A DNA stretch of 64,000 nt from contig JAESIW010000137.1 in assembly GCA_016802295.1 (NCBI GenBank), positions 1,417,318 through 1,481,317 on the forward strand, given 5' to 3'. The position numbers were made by a program, and so were the translations under genes. Positions 49,401 to 61,130 of the stretch are shown here, piece by piece. Source of the stretch: Brachionus rotundiformis. Its lineage: Eukaryota; Rotifera; Eurotatoria; Ploima; Brachionidae. Each line of letters starts with the position of its first letter. The stretch's first letter is position 1. Under the pieces are notes generated by a model. That model was not told where the DNA came from and ran no database searches. It worked only from the letters and a program-made list of their open reading frames with translations.

Positions 49401-52400
49401 ATGAAAAGCGAAAGCTGGAGCACAGCATCAATGATTTGCGTTTACAATTGGAAAATATAAGGCGATCAGCTGATGAGACATCACGTGAACGCGATCATTC
49501 CAAACAACAATTGGAAACCACGGCCTATGAAAAGACCAATTTGGAAAAAGTTCGTCTTGCTTTGGTAAACCAGACCGAGAGTTTGAGAGTTGAGTGCGAA
49601 AGACTCCAGGCTGCCAATACTGAGTTGCAGCGACATCGCGACCAACTCGAAGATGAAAAGGATGACATCATCAAAGATAAGTTGAGACAAATTAAAGAAA
49701 ATGAAAGATGGTATTTTTTATTATAAAAAAAAATATGAAAAAATACAAAAATTTTTTTTTTAAAGCTATAAAGTTATTGAGCAACTTGAGGGCAAAATAT
49801 CCTCTTTGAAAAAAGAGCTCACTGACACCAAGGAGTCATTGAACAAGACTGCTCTTGAGAGAGATGTGACCATACAAGATAAGAATGTGACCTCGGACGC
49901 TTTGAGTCGTGTTGAGATCCAAAGAGCCGAGTTAGAGTTGGAAGTTAACAAAATGAAGGCCGAAGACGCAAAATTACGCGACTTTTTGATGAAGATGCAG
50001 TCCATGAACGATGCACTTGGACATGAAAAGATGGAATTGAACAAAATAATCATTCATTTGGAGCAAGAAAAGAATGGTTTGAACAATGACAAGTCCGATT
50101 TGGAAATGGTAAAAGCCTCGCTGAAAGCCGAATTAGTGAAAGTCGAACAAGAGAAGCAAGACTTAGAAAATGAAAGAGAGAGTAGGTTTTAATTGGTTTA
50201 TGGTAAAGGAAATCTTAGAAATACGATTAATAAAGTTAAATAAGGGCCCCACCAGCTAAGTAAATAAAAATTATTTCATACAATTAGCTAAAAGATTTTG
50301 TTTTCTATGGAAACGGATACTTAGGCATTTGAAATTTTTGAGACAAATTAGGAAAAAGTGTTGATCATTAGTTTTTTTGAGTAAAGTCAGGTCTCAATAT
50401 TTAAATTAAACTCAAGTTTTGACAAGAGAACTTAAAGTTACTTTAAATAAAAATAGTTTTGATACGGAAGCCGTATTTTTTTGAATTTATTTTAAAAATA
50501 AATAAATAAAAGTGTAAATTTGAATTGAAAATAGTAAGCAAAAAAATGATAAATAATAATGCTACAAGCACTTAAATTAAACCAAGACATTTAAGAATAA
50601 AATAATTAATATAAAAACTAGTTTAGAACTACGAATAAATATTAAATATTTAATTTTAAATAATAAAAAATACTTAAATATTTGCATTTAAATATTGGTT
50701 ATAATAATAAGTATAATTTAAGTTTTTTTTTTTAAACTACAAGTCAATTTAAAGTAAATATAATTAATTAGAGTTTAGAAAATAACTCAATATTTATGAT
50801 ACATGATAGCAACTAAAGATAAATTATCTATAGATTTGAAATTTAATTTTGAATTAATAACTGTTAAAAACAGTAAAGCGATTTTGTAAGGTTATGATAC
50901 TAAAATTTATTTAATAATTAAAAAATAAAAGAAATTAATTTATCTTTTTCAATTAAAAGCCTTGAGCCATAACTTGCACTTGAGCGAAGTTAATAAAGAG
51001 CAATTGGAACAGGAAATTTTGAGCATAAATAAAGAAAAAGCGGATGTAATTGAGCAATTGCAGAACTTGAGCCGTCAAAAGAATGCTTTGGCTGAAGACT
51101 TGGTTTTGGCAAAGAAGGACATTGAAAGATTGAGCGAGAACAACATCAAATTGACCAAAGAAAAAGAGGAACTAAACAAGGAAAGAAATAATTTTGTGGT
51201 CGATCTGACGGCTGCTGAACGCGAGAACCGCAAATTTTCCGAAGTGAACGCCAGCTTGAAGTCAGAAAAAGAAGGCCTAGAGGGTGCCTTGTACGAAGCC
51301 CAACAACAAGTAGCTCAATTGGAGGCACGAAAAGAACAACTAGAAGCCGAAAACCAGGAATTATTGATCCGTAAAGAGAACACTCAAGCCGAGGTAAATC
51401 GTTTGCATAAGGAATTGGAAATAGAAATGGAAAAAGCAGCCAGACAGCGCGATGCCTTGAACCAAAAATATTTGGTATTCGAACAGGAATCAATGGTAAA
51501 ACATCTGGAAAAAAAAGTGGCAAAATTTAAGCTTTTTATTTTTAAAGAATCAATTGAAACAAAGCAAGCAAATGTACGAAGAAGAATTGGAAAGAGTGAC
51601 TTTGGACCGGGATAGAGTGAGACGCGAGCTCGAACAAGCCAGAGACGAGGCCATAAAGCAACTTAATGATGAAAAGGAAGAATTAATCACCAAATATGAG
51701 AACGAAAAGGAGCAATTAAACAATGACTTGTCATTGCTGGCCAGCGAAAGGGACACTGCTTTATTGAATGCCGAAAATGAGCGCCAACAATTGCTCGGCT
51801 TGGCTCAGCAAGAAAAGAATGGTCTAAATGAAAAATTGGTTTCCCACAAGGACGAAATAAACCGAATCACACTTGATTTCGAGAAGCACAAGCGCGAATC
51901 AAACCTAAAACAAGAACAGGACAAAAATCACTTGCTCAGTCTACAGGACGAGATCAAGAGAATCCGTTCCCAATTCGAGGAATCCATTCTCAATCATGAA
52001 AAAGAAATCAAGGACTTGAACAGCTATTTGGAAGACCTGAGACAGCAAAAAGAGGCCGGCATTCGCGAATGTAATGAGCTGAAAACTCAGCTCAAAATGG
52101 TCGAAGACATGAGAGACAATGTTAGACGCGACTTGTTGGAATCCAATCGAAACTGCCGTGAACTTGAGGAATCAAGTGAACTACAGCGAAAGGAAATCAA
52201 TGACCTAAAGCGCTACTTGAATGATGAACAGCGCGAAAAGGACCTCTTGGTAAATGGCAATGATGACCTTAGGGCCAAATTGAAGAATTCTGAGAACGAA
52301 AAAGTTGAATTAAAACGAGTTTTGGAAGAGTCTAGGCAAAAAAATGTGGCACTAGATGAGCAAAAGAATGTGGTGTCAAGTGAAGCCTGTGAGTTGAGGA

Positions 52401-54988
52401 ACAATTTGCGCGAAATTGAAAAATCGCGCATGGAAGCTAGACGCGAGCTACAGGAGCTTAGACGTCAGGTTAAAATGTTGGACTCGGAGTCAAAGAAGAA
52501 GAGCAAAGAAGTGGAAGATTTGCAGGAAAGAGTTAAATTGGACGAAGCCAGAGAGGACGAGATGAGAAAAGAAGTGTTTGGTCAAAAGCAAAAAGTGGTT
52601 GAGACCGAGGCTACTAGGGACATATTGAAGAAGGAGTTGGCCAATTTGCAGAGAAAATATGCCGAATTGGAAGATGAGGTGAGAATGAGAGATAAGGAAT
52701 TCCGCGCAACATTGGAAGAGAGCAAACGTGTAGAACGAAAGGCTCAGGATGAAAGACGAAATGTTGAGCTTTCGTTGGAAAATGTGAACAATGCTTTGTC
52801 CGAGGCCAGAATTCATATAAGTGGTGCCGAGGGCCGAATAAGCGCATTGGAAGCTCAATTGGCCCGAGTTGAGGGTGCCCGAAAAGATGCCGAATTCAAG
52901 CTCAGCAGCATTGTGTCCAGTCTGAGACGCACCATTGGTTTTAGACCATCAGCTAGCATAATCAAGCTGCAATCAAGAAATAACTCCGGTTCTCCTGCTA
53001 GACGCAATAGATCTCCTCCATTCAAGGGCTTTAGTGACAAGCACCGAATGGAATCGGTTAGCCCTAGTCGTAGTCTTTCGCCTGATAGAAGTTTGTCTCC
53101 TAATAGAGCCTATGAAAAAAATGTATATAAAAAAATTAATTAATTAATTGGTTTAAATTTATTAATTATTTTTTCCTGCTAGATTGATGTTGCTGATGTA
53201 GACCCAGAAGCTATTCGATTTGCATTGAGAGAGTATGTTCAAAATTTGGCAAATGTAGAGCGAGACAGAGACGATGCCATATCTGAAATAAACCAATTGA
53301 AAAGAAATTTGAATGAAGTTACAGAGACCTATAATCGCACCGAACAACGTTTGGTACAGCTACAAAAAACTCTGACAGAGTCTGAAGAAGGTACAAGAAT
53401 TTAATTTTATCAATTTTTTGTTTTTAATAATTTTTTTATCATTAAAGACAAAAGAGGAATCGACACTCGACTTGCCAGCGCTCAAACAGCTCTAATGCTT
53501 CAAGAGGAGACCATAAGACGCAATGAGCGAGAGAGAAAAGCCAATGGTGACAAGATAGACGCTTTGGAAAGACAATTACAGGCTGCCGATAGTGAAAAAT
53601 CGGTCCTTAGTGAAAAAATTAACAAGCTCAAATCGAGTGAAAGCAAGCTTCATGATGAGAAAAAGCAGCTGAAAAAAGCTCTGGAAGAGACCGAGCTTAG
53701 GCTAACAGAGACTGAGATGTCGCGCCGATCGTTTGAAGGCGAGCTACAGCGGCTACAAATTGTCATTAATGACAAAGAAACAGAGCTACAGGTATTCCAA
53801 GAAAGAACTGAATCACTGCTTAAACAGCTCCAGGACCGCGAAGACAAGTGCCAATCTTTGCAGTTGAGCATCGATAGACTCTCATTGTCTTTGGCAAAGT
53901 CTGAGGAAGGCGAATCATCGCTCAAGAACAGAGTGCAAACATTGAACATGTCTTTGACACAGAGTACCACTCAAACCAGTGATTTGCAGGAAAAAATGAA
54001 CACATTGCAGCACACCGTGTCCAATTCTGAATCGGACAGACGTGTTCTCCAAGAAAAGTTGGAACAAACAAGACAAAGCTTGACCGAATGCAAAAAACAA
54101 AATGTTGTGTTGATTGAGAGGGTCAAGCAGCTACAGACTGACTTGTCCGACAGCGAGCTAAGGCGCAATGAATTGGAGGGTCAGGTCAGAAACCAGAATA
54201 CTCTTTTGGTTCAGCGTCAAGAGACCGAACAAGAAGCCATGAAACGAGTGAGCCAATTGACCCATGAAAAGCAGCAATTGCAAGAAAAGCTAACTTTGTC
54301 ACAAAAGCAAATTGCTGCCATTGAACAGGAAAAGAGGGAATCGGAAAGAAATAAAGTTAGATTGGAAAAGGACAAGAATGCGCTAAAGAAAACGCTGGAC
54401 CGCGTAGAAAGAGAGAAATTACAGCACGATGAAATGAAAACAGTGGACAAGAGTGGCATTGAGCGTCAACTACAACGATTGGAAGAGGAAAATTTCGCTC
54501 TACAGCGTCAAGTGCAAGAATTGCAAGCTCAATTGGCAGAGGCTGAGCAGCACCATGCTCAGCGCTTGATCGATTTGACCACAAGAAATAGAAAAGAGTC
54601 TGAACTAGAGGTCGAAAGACTGCGAACAAGTCAATTACAATCAGAAAAACAGTTGGAGTCACGTGAAAAAAATCACAGATTGAGAATAAAATCTTTGGAA
54701 GAGCAAATTGCCAATTTGAGAGAACAATTGAGCCGTGAGATTAGAACTAGACAAAATTTTATCCAGCACTCAGTCAATGCCGATGATGAGATCAGAAGTT
54801 TGCACAACATTTTGACTGATTCACTACACAATGTGGGTCGTGAACAAGTATTGGACCCGACTTTGTTGGACATTGAAACAAGACGATTAAACGAGTCTAT
54901 GGGTGGCTTTGCCAATGATACACCAGTGAGAAATAAATCACCATTGAGACGATGTCCATCACCGAATAGATTTAGATTCAAATATTAG
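46481..54988 (+). CDS. CROCC: Rootletin (ciliary rootlet coiled-coil protein)
   Basis: Thirteen exons: 46481-46624, 47219-47616, 47666-47831, 47898-48110, 48283-48404, 48876-48942, 48995-49267, 49322-49710, 49766-50181, 50960-51495, 51548-53122, 53183-53390 and 53448-54988; 2015 aa against 2017 in human. Rootletin polymerises into the striated rootlet that anchors the basal body and also joins centrioles. Nearly the whole protein is heptad coiled coil. Matches include 'LQDENTILQQELNKVEDLL', 'ARAERDEILIKYNALSDK', 'RRRLDEDHQSYKRKLEHYQE', 'LLNLWRTVVAFRR', 'EARRELQELRRQVKMLDSE', 'GRISALEAQLARVEGARKDAE', 'DPEAIRFALREYVQNL' and 'KNALKKTLDRVEREKLQ'. Two SP/SR-rich breaks (near residues 415-445 and 1370-1430) sit where human rootletin has its Ser/Pro linkers. 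Start choice: the ATG at 46481 directly before the conserved block. Confidence 0.97.
47102..47167 (+). CDS. CROCC: Possible alternative first exon of rootletin
   Basis: Inside rootletin intron 1, an ATG opens 22 codons (MSAEENSDVFELSNSFIDMN then EK) with G/C-rich codons, ending at a GTACAA donor in phase 0. That is the phase needed to join exon 2 at 47219, after an intron of only 51 bp. It cannot be an internal exon because the frame entered from exon 1 would hit a stop. It would give a second N-terminus lacking the first coiled-coil block. Confidence 0.45.
50182..50959. other. Long internal rootletin intron (778 bp)
   Basis: Unusually long for this gene. It is AT-rich and has no coding frame. 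An X-box-like sequence, GTTTTCTATGGAAAC, lies at 50300-50314. Confidence 0.7.
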
Positions 54989-57652
54989 ACTAGATAAAAA
55001 AGAGATAAAATTTTAGACGCATTTAAAAATTATATTTATTTTTATTAATTTTATTTTTTAATTAAAAAAAATTACTTAAAAAAAACAAAAAAGATAAAAA
55101 AAACTTCTCCTCTTGGGATTTCGTTTGTGTCAATTAAAATTAGAATTGATAAGTTTTAACAGTGATTTTTTTAAGGCGCTCTTGATGCGAAGTCTAATCG
55201 GTGAGGAGTTTAGATAGTTTTTAAAACATTGCTTTTAGTTTATAGATTTTTTTCTTTCATTATTTACTATAACCCTTGATATTTTTTAGACTTAAGATCT
55301 TAAAAGGTCTTGCCAAAATTAAAAAAGTAGAATTTATCTTTTTTTTTAGTTTTAGTTTTTTTTATAAAATAAAAAATTAAAAAATTATTTCATTTTTAAT
55401 TATTCTTTTAATTTTCAAAATTGTCAACAACACCCCGACAGTGAACAATTAGGATCTCACAGGTTTATTGTAAAAATGTTGTATCTATTAATAATAAAGA
55501 TAATTTTAAATTTGATTATCATTTATTTGATAGTAGAAGAATTTTCTAAAATTTAATTTTTGTAGTAATTAGAATATCAGGATGTCTAGTTAAACAAAGA
55601 TATAGAAAAACCTAAGTTATATCATTTTTTTAGATTCAAAGATTTATTTTTCTTGACTTTGGCCTCTTTGAATTTTTTCACAAATAACCTCCAAATATTA
55701 CCTGCTACCTTTTCTTATTTATCCGGTTTTGCGCAATTATCGAATTTTAATAAATAAATAAAAAATAAATAATTTGGAGTTAAAATCCAAAGCAGTTTCG
55801 AGCTACTCTAGCCCTTTTTCAGCCTCTTGTTAGGAAAATAAGATGATTGAAAATAATATCAGAAAAGTACAATTTAAGTTAGTGAGTTATAATCAAAATT
55901 CAATGATCATTATCAAAAATATAGTTAAATAATCTATCTATTAATATATCTAATTTTTAATAGTGATATTAATTGCTTCTTTTATTGTTAGTAGCTGATT
56001 TTTTCAGACAGTAAAAGTTGGTCGCTGGTTTTACTGAACATAATTTAATCTTAATTCACATTTTCAGATCTTAAAATTAAATCTTTTTTATCAATATTTA
56101 TAGATAATGATGATATTTTACTGTTATATGGTAATTTTTTCTAATTAAAAAGGTTAACTCTTTGTTTTTTTAAAAACTAATTGTTTAAAATTTTTAATTC
56201 AGTGTTGGATTGGGAAATTTTTGTAAATTTATCTGAAATCTTGGGTAAATTTTATTAAAAAATGAAAATAAAATTAGGCGAGGCATTTTTAGTTGTATTA
56301 ATATTAAATAGAAATAAATATTAAAACTAAAAATTAGCAAAACCTTAGCCAAAATAATTAAAGTTTAGTCGTCGAGACCCTAATTACAGTTAAAATAAAA
56401 GCTAATTTAATTATCAGTAAATAATTATTAAATAGAAAGAATTTTTAATATTTTAATAATATATTTTAAAATTATTTATTATTAAAAAATTAATTTAAAA
56501 AAATAAAAATTCTAACTTTAATTTACTTATGCTTAAATCAAAAAGTGTTCCTATAAAGAATGGTTACTTTTTATAAAAAAAAATGTATTTTCTATAAATT
56601 GATCGAAAATCTAATGTCGGATTTTTATTATCAATATCCCACATTTGTCATTATAAGCTGCAGTGAAACTTCAAATCAATCCAAAGGGTCTTTGTTACCA
56701 ATGGAAAAACTTCATTTTATTTTACCTGAACTAAATTAAATAAACTACTAAAATTTGTCTGTCAAGGAAATAAACTAAAAGAAAAACCAATTTTTCCAGT
56801 CATTGTCAAGATTTATCTTGGGTCTTTTAAACAAGATGATGTAAAAAATCCTTGATAAAAATTTAAGAAAAATATTTAAAGAATAATAAACAACAAAATA
56901 ATACTTGGTTTGAATATAATAAAAAGATAATCTAATGAGGGCATATATTATTTGATCATTTTATCAAAAGAGCCTAAGCATTTCTTTTGAACTTGTTAGT
57001 ATTCAAAAAATACAAATTCCTTAGGTGTTTTGTTTTATCAAAGTATCAATTTAGATGATCATATCGAACCCGGAGAAAATGCGATCAGTAATTCGATCCT
57101 CTATTTGCTAAACTAACTGTTTAGATTATCTTTTTAGATTTTAAACAACTTTAAGTTATCAAAATATTCTTTCTGAAAATGATAGTTGTCAATTAATTAT
57201 AAACAATTTCTTAAATACTAAATATTATACAATTTGGTAATAAACTAATCGACACACGTCATTGATATAACCCAACTGCTTGGCTCCAGCAATTACCAAT
57301 TTACTGCAATTTAATATTCTATTTCAAGCGTTAAACTTAACCAATTACAATCTATGCCAAAATTTTGGTTATGCTTTATTGAAAATATTAACTGCTTGTT
57401 AGTATAAAGAGCTAATATTCAATTTTAATATATACAAAATTGTTTCTATCTTATCTCTTATTTCTGATAAGTTATAAATTTCTTTAAATATTTAACATAT
57501 CAAAATATCAGCGAATCGATAAATTGAAAATAGATTAATTAGTAGAGGAATCCAATCAGACTGTTAGATCTTAGTTTGGCTTAATAGCTATAAATTTGTG
57601 CAATACACCAACTAAAGTAAACAATAAAAAAAACAAATTTTAAAAGATAAAT
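54989..57652. other. Intergenic region, nothing recognised
   Basis: About 2.7 kb between rootletin and the bHLH gene. No coding frame, repeat or RNA gene was recognised; it presumably holds the bHLH promoter. Confidence 0.5.
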
Positions 57653-58102
57653 ATGGGTAGAAAAAGAAAAGCTGACTCAGATACTACCAATTTAATAAAT
57701 CAAAATGATTCATCTAACTCTAGTATCACAAGTTTGAATTCACTGCAAAGAAGTGCAGCAAACGACAGAGAGCGAACTAGGATGAGAGTTTTGAGCAAGG
57801 CTTTTGTTAGGCTGAAAACAAGTCTTCCCTGGGTGCCCTCGGATACCAAGCTTTCAAAATTGGACACACTCAAACTGGCTTCCAGTTATATAGCATACTT
57901 AACTCAATTGCTGGACAGTGATAATGAGAATAGTAGCATTTTATTGTGTCAAAATTTGCAATCTGGACATAGCTCATCCAAAATGGTATCATCAATAAGA
58001 CTGTCACCTATTGATATGCAGCATATCATAAATCAACACCTTTTTGTTCCTCAAATGCAACAGCACCAAAATCATAATTTTGTCAATCACTATTCGATTT
58101 AA
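57653..58102 (+). CDS. TCF21: TCF21/musculin-type bHLH transcription factor
   Basis: Single exon, 149 aa. The bHLH spans about residues 33-86: basic region '[18 protein letters not shown]' and helix-loop-helix '[20 protein letters not shown]' with '[15 protein letters not shown]'. The loop '[16 protein letters not shown]' is the signature of the TCF21 (Pod1/capsulin) and musculin pair (vertebrate: [28 protein letters not shown]), which separates it from Twist, Hand and paraxis. In vertebrates these factors dimerise with E proteins, bind E-boxes and act in visceral and branchial mesoderm. The N-terminus has a nuclear-localisation-like GRKRKAD. The vertebrate C-terminal 'HPVNLTWPF' box is not recognisable; the tail here is His/Gln-rich. 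The symbol stands for the TCF21/MSC ancestor. Confidence 0.88.
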   Translation: [149 protein letters not shown]

Positions 58103-59050
58103 TTTATGTCTAATTTATTTTATAGTTATTTTTATTGCCGATTTGTAAAAATAATAAATTTTTTTGTATTTTCATTTTTAAACTAAATAACTCAATTCCA
58201 TGATTATTTAAAATTTTCAATTTTGATCAATTGATCAATAAATGATAAACTTAATCTAAAATTTAATAATAGATAGTGAAAGCTTATTATATTATGGTTA
58301 ACTAGATGATTATATTTTAGAAACTTATAAAACTGGAAAGAAATAAAATGTTTATTTTTTCTTTAACTATTTTTTTTAATTTGAAAAGAAATTCTTTGTA
58401 AGAAAATTTAAAACTATGTTGCATCCGATATTTAATTAAAGTCCTAATCAAATGATAATATTATATTTATTTAATGAAAAAAGGAAGTATTTATATTCTT
58501 AATTGGTTTAATCAGACTTGCGCAAAAGTTAAAAAAGGTCATTCAGTAGTCAAAGTCAAGTTTTTGACTTTACGACTTTGTACAACGGGTTTATCATTGG
58601 ATATAAAAAATAAATATAATAAATTTTTTGAATTTTTCGATGAAGTATCCTATTTTTTTGGTAATACCAACTAAGTTTGTTGTATTTTGTTTTTTTGGCA
58701 ACAAAAATGTTTATCAATCAATAAGATAATTTTTAAGTTTAAATTTAAATTTTTTAAGAATTAATTTCAGTGATATATTTTTTTATTCAAATTAACGAAA
58801 AAAAATATTTATTTTAATAAATATATTATTTTTAACATTTTTCTTTCTGTATTTTTCAGCAATTTATTCCAAAGATTGGTAATCATTTAAAAGCTTGTCT
58901 AAATAATAATTAGATTGATTTTAGTTTATTTAATTATCTTTGAAATTTGATATTCAACTTTTATTATTCCAATTTTTTTTTCAATATTTTTTTTGGTTGT
59001 GGAAAATTAAGTTATCAAGAATCGTTTATAATAGGTAAATATGACATTAG
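58103..59050. other. Intergenic region, nothing firm
   Basis: A 66-codon frame at 58474-58674 has no recognisable features and mostly AT-driven residues. A short hairpin (CAAAGTCAA...TTGACTTTACGACTTTG) occurs near 58551-58582. Confidence 0.45.
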
Positions 59051-59059
59051 TAGAAGACG

Positions 59060-59330
59060 ATGGTGAAAATACTTTGGCTTTTGATATTTTTTCCTTCTTC
59101 ACTTCTTGTAGTCATTATTTACGATCATTCCATTCAAGTCGATCTTTTGCCATTCTTCTCGCTTCTCTTCATATCATCTCCATTTCAACCACCTATCATC
59201 GTCCTTGCGGATTCCATTGAAGAACTCTGTTTGGTAAACATGCTTCTTTGATTCTAAGATTATTTCCAGCTCACTGCACTCTTATTCTGTTGTTTCAATG
59301 ACTGATTGGTTTGGAATTCACTCTTCTATA
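59060..59330 (-). mobile_element. Decayed C-terminal end of a non-LTR retrotransposon
   Basis: Read on the minus strand, a broken frame shows 'LPNRVLQWNPQGR' and, after stops, 'REARRMAKDRLEWND'. These resemble the conserved end of LINE reverse-transcriptase proteins (R..L.W.P.G(K/R)R...GRPK.TW followed by ...MAKDR..W...). Several stops interrupt it. The stretch is clearly richer in G and C than its surroundings. A fossil, not a gene. Confidence 0.6.
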
Positions 59331-59649
59331 AAATTCAGCATCGATTCTTTTCTTAATTCTGGAAACTATTTCATGAAGAAAAAGTGTAAATCTAAGAGAG
59401 CTTAGACTTCGGAGATGACCTGATGCTATCAATTAAGCAACATTAAAAATTCAACTAAAACCAGCATAAACACCAAGTTAGATACCTAGATTACAATGGC
59501 TCCCAAATCGAGTGTGTAAGCGTAAGCTTATTCAAATACTTGACTTGCATACATAAAACTTAGGTTTGAATTCCGAATCATTAAAATGACCAGATTTCAA
59601 TTTCAATTTTTTTACTAATTTTTTACTCGAATGCAATTTAGTGCTTCAA

Positions 59650-60180
59650 ATAGAACAACAAAGGTTGTACCATCTTTATGTTTAAATTAACCTTTTAAAG
59701 AATGTACATATTGTATACTATGAGAGTTAATAGAAAAGCTTGAAGATCTATAGATTGCAGATGATTTGGTGTTAACAAATAAAGAATCAGACATGCAAAG
59801 CTAGACCAACCAGACTCGAAATAAATGGTACCAAAACGAAAGTCATGTGCATACACCATTGAAATGGTAGAAACATTGAGTGTGTAAGTGAATTCACATA
59901 TTAAGTGTCATGAGTGAAACAATGGGAATGGACAAAGACATTAAGAATAGATATGGAAAAGCAAAGGTAGCATTTGCCAGACTCGTATCAGTTTGGAAAT
60001 CAAAATGCTACTGCTAACAAACAAAAATCAAGGTATACAAAACAGTAGTAAAAGATCCACTAATATATGGAAATGAATGCTGGGGAACTCATCAATGTTT
60101 GGAAAAGCGGTGGATCAATTTGGTGAAGTGACAGAGTCTAGTGAAGTAGGCTTGAGTCGGAGCGAAGCTTTGGTGGGTGA
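59650..60180 (+). mobile_element. Decayed reverse-transcriptase region of a non-LTR retrotransposon
   Basis: Across all three + strand frames there are remnants in the right order: 'IADDLVLTNKESDMQ' (from YADDL, the catalytic box), 'NGTKTKVM', then 'MDKDIKNRYGKAKVAFARLVSVW' near 59931-60001, and 'VYKTVVKDPLIYGNECWG' near 60031-60083. These match the palm-thumb region of LINE elements (R.GKARAAF..L..W and VLLYG.E.W). Frames are broken by stops and shifts. The strand is opposite to the neighbouring fragment, so there were two insertions or a rearrangement. Confidence 0.7.
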
Positions 60181-60284
60181 TGATAATGGTCGAATTCCTG
60201 AGAATCAGCAAGAGTCCAAACTCAAACTCAACATTTTCAAGTCAATCCGAATTCTAAATCCCAAGATAAATAAACTCTCTTAAC

Positions 60285-60673
60285 ACTAGAAGCACCAAAA
60301 CGAGTCATTTTGACTCGTTTTAATGAAATCTAATGGATAAAAAATTATTAATCGGATAAATCTATTCAAAACTTAATTTTAATTGAGTGAAAATTAAAAA
60401 TTAGCTAAAAAAAGTATCTAGTAAAAAATTGAGTTTTTATTGAATTAATTTCTTTTTGAGCCCATTCTTCGTCTTTCATGTAAAATACAAAAACTTTAAT
60501 TTTCGCTTTTATTAAATTTGCTTATTTTCGTTCAAGTATTAAGGTTTGAGTCAGTTTTTTAAAAATTTGTATACTTTTTATTTATATTTTATGACTCATA
60601 CATTGATTTTGTAGCTAAATTAAAAATTTTAATTGAAAAACGAGTCAAAATGACTCGTTTTGGTGCTTCTAGT
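60285..60673. mobile_element. piggyBac-like MITE with 37-bp perfect terminal inverted repeats
   Basis: 60285-60321 is the exact reverse complement of 60637-60673 (37 bp, starting ACTAGAAGCACC). The inner part of each repeat is itself a palindrome (ACGAGTCATTTTGACTCGT). TTAA precedes the left end (TTAAC|ACTAG), the target choice of piggyBac elements, many of which begin CACTAGAA or similar; on the right the TTAA is not intact. The 315-bp interior has no coding capacity, so this is a non-autonomous element. Confidence 0.8.
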
Positions 60674-60793
60674 AGTATATACTTGATTTTGCACAAAGAC
60701 AATTTTTTATTTATCTGAATGTAGTTAATATAGAAAGTTATTCTTATTTTTATGCTGAAAAAAAAAAGATTTTTTTAAACTTTCTCTTTTTTT

Positions 60794-61060
60794 AAGCCGG
60801 GGAGGATGTAGTATCCTAGAGCTAATGCTTATTTTATAGTACATTTAAGGAAACATTCTAGAATGTTTTAATTTCAGAAGTCTCACTATACCACATCCTC
60901 TATGCATGACTCGTGTTATATAATTTTGTCAATTTTTGTAAGCCAAAGCTAGCAAACATAAATTACAATTGTATAGACCATTCTAAGAGGTAGAACTTTT
61001 AAATTCAAAATAAATCTTTTAAACCAAAACAGGCTTGGCTTTGAATATTATAAATAATAC
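60794..61060 (+). mobile_element. Probable LTR retrotransposon end / LTR fragment
   Basis: AAGCCGGGGAGGATG followed by TGTAGTATCC resembles the purine-rich primer tract and LTR start of Ty3/gypsy elements. Downstream lies a palindrome (AAACATTCTAGAATGTTT, 60851-60868). Around 61000-61050 are an AATAAATC polyadenylation-like site and a GGCTTGGCTTTGAA stretch. The 3' limit and target duplication could not be fixed. No internal coding region remains. Confidence 0.45.
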
Positions 61061-61064
61061 TTAT

Positions 61065-61103
61065 CCATAGAATCAAACTTTTTCAAAAAGTTTGATTCTA
61101 TGG
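61065..61103. repeat. Perfect inverted repeat (hairpin), 19-bp arms
   Basis: CCATAGAATCAAACTTTTT, one C, then the exact reverse complement. Arms of 19 bp with a single-base loop. It lies between the LTR-like piece and the dispersed repeat. Confidence 0.9.
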
Positions 61104-61130
61104 AAAATATCTCAAAAAGAAAAATTAGCA

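Noticed and set aside
51146..51523. 125-codon minus-strand frame inside rootletin
   Set aside because: Antisense shadow of a coiled-coil exon; so are the others at 49.0-54.9 kb.
58474..58674. 66-codon frame downstream of the bHLH gene
   Set aside because: No recognisable features, no splice context, and composition like the surrounding spacer.
60077..60283. 68-codon frame at the end of the reverse-transcriptase remnant
   Set aside because: Overlaps the transposon fossil in a different frame from the homologous residues; not a gene.
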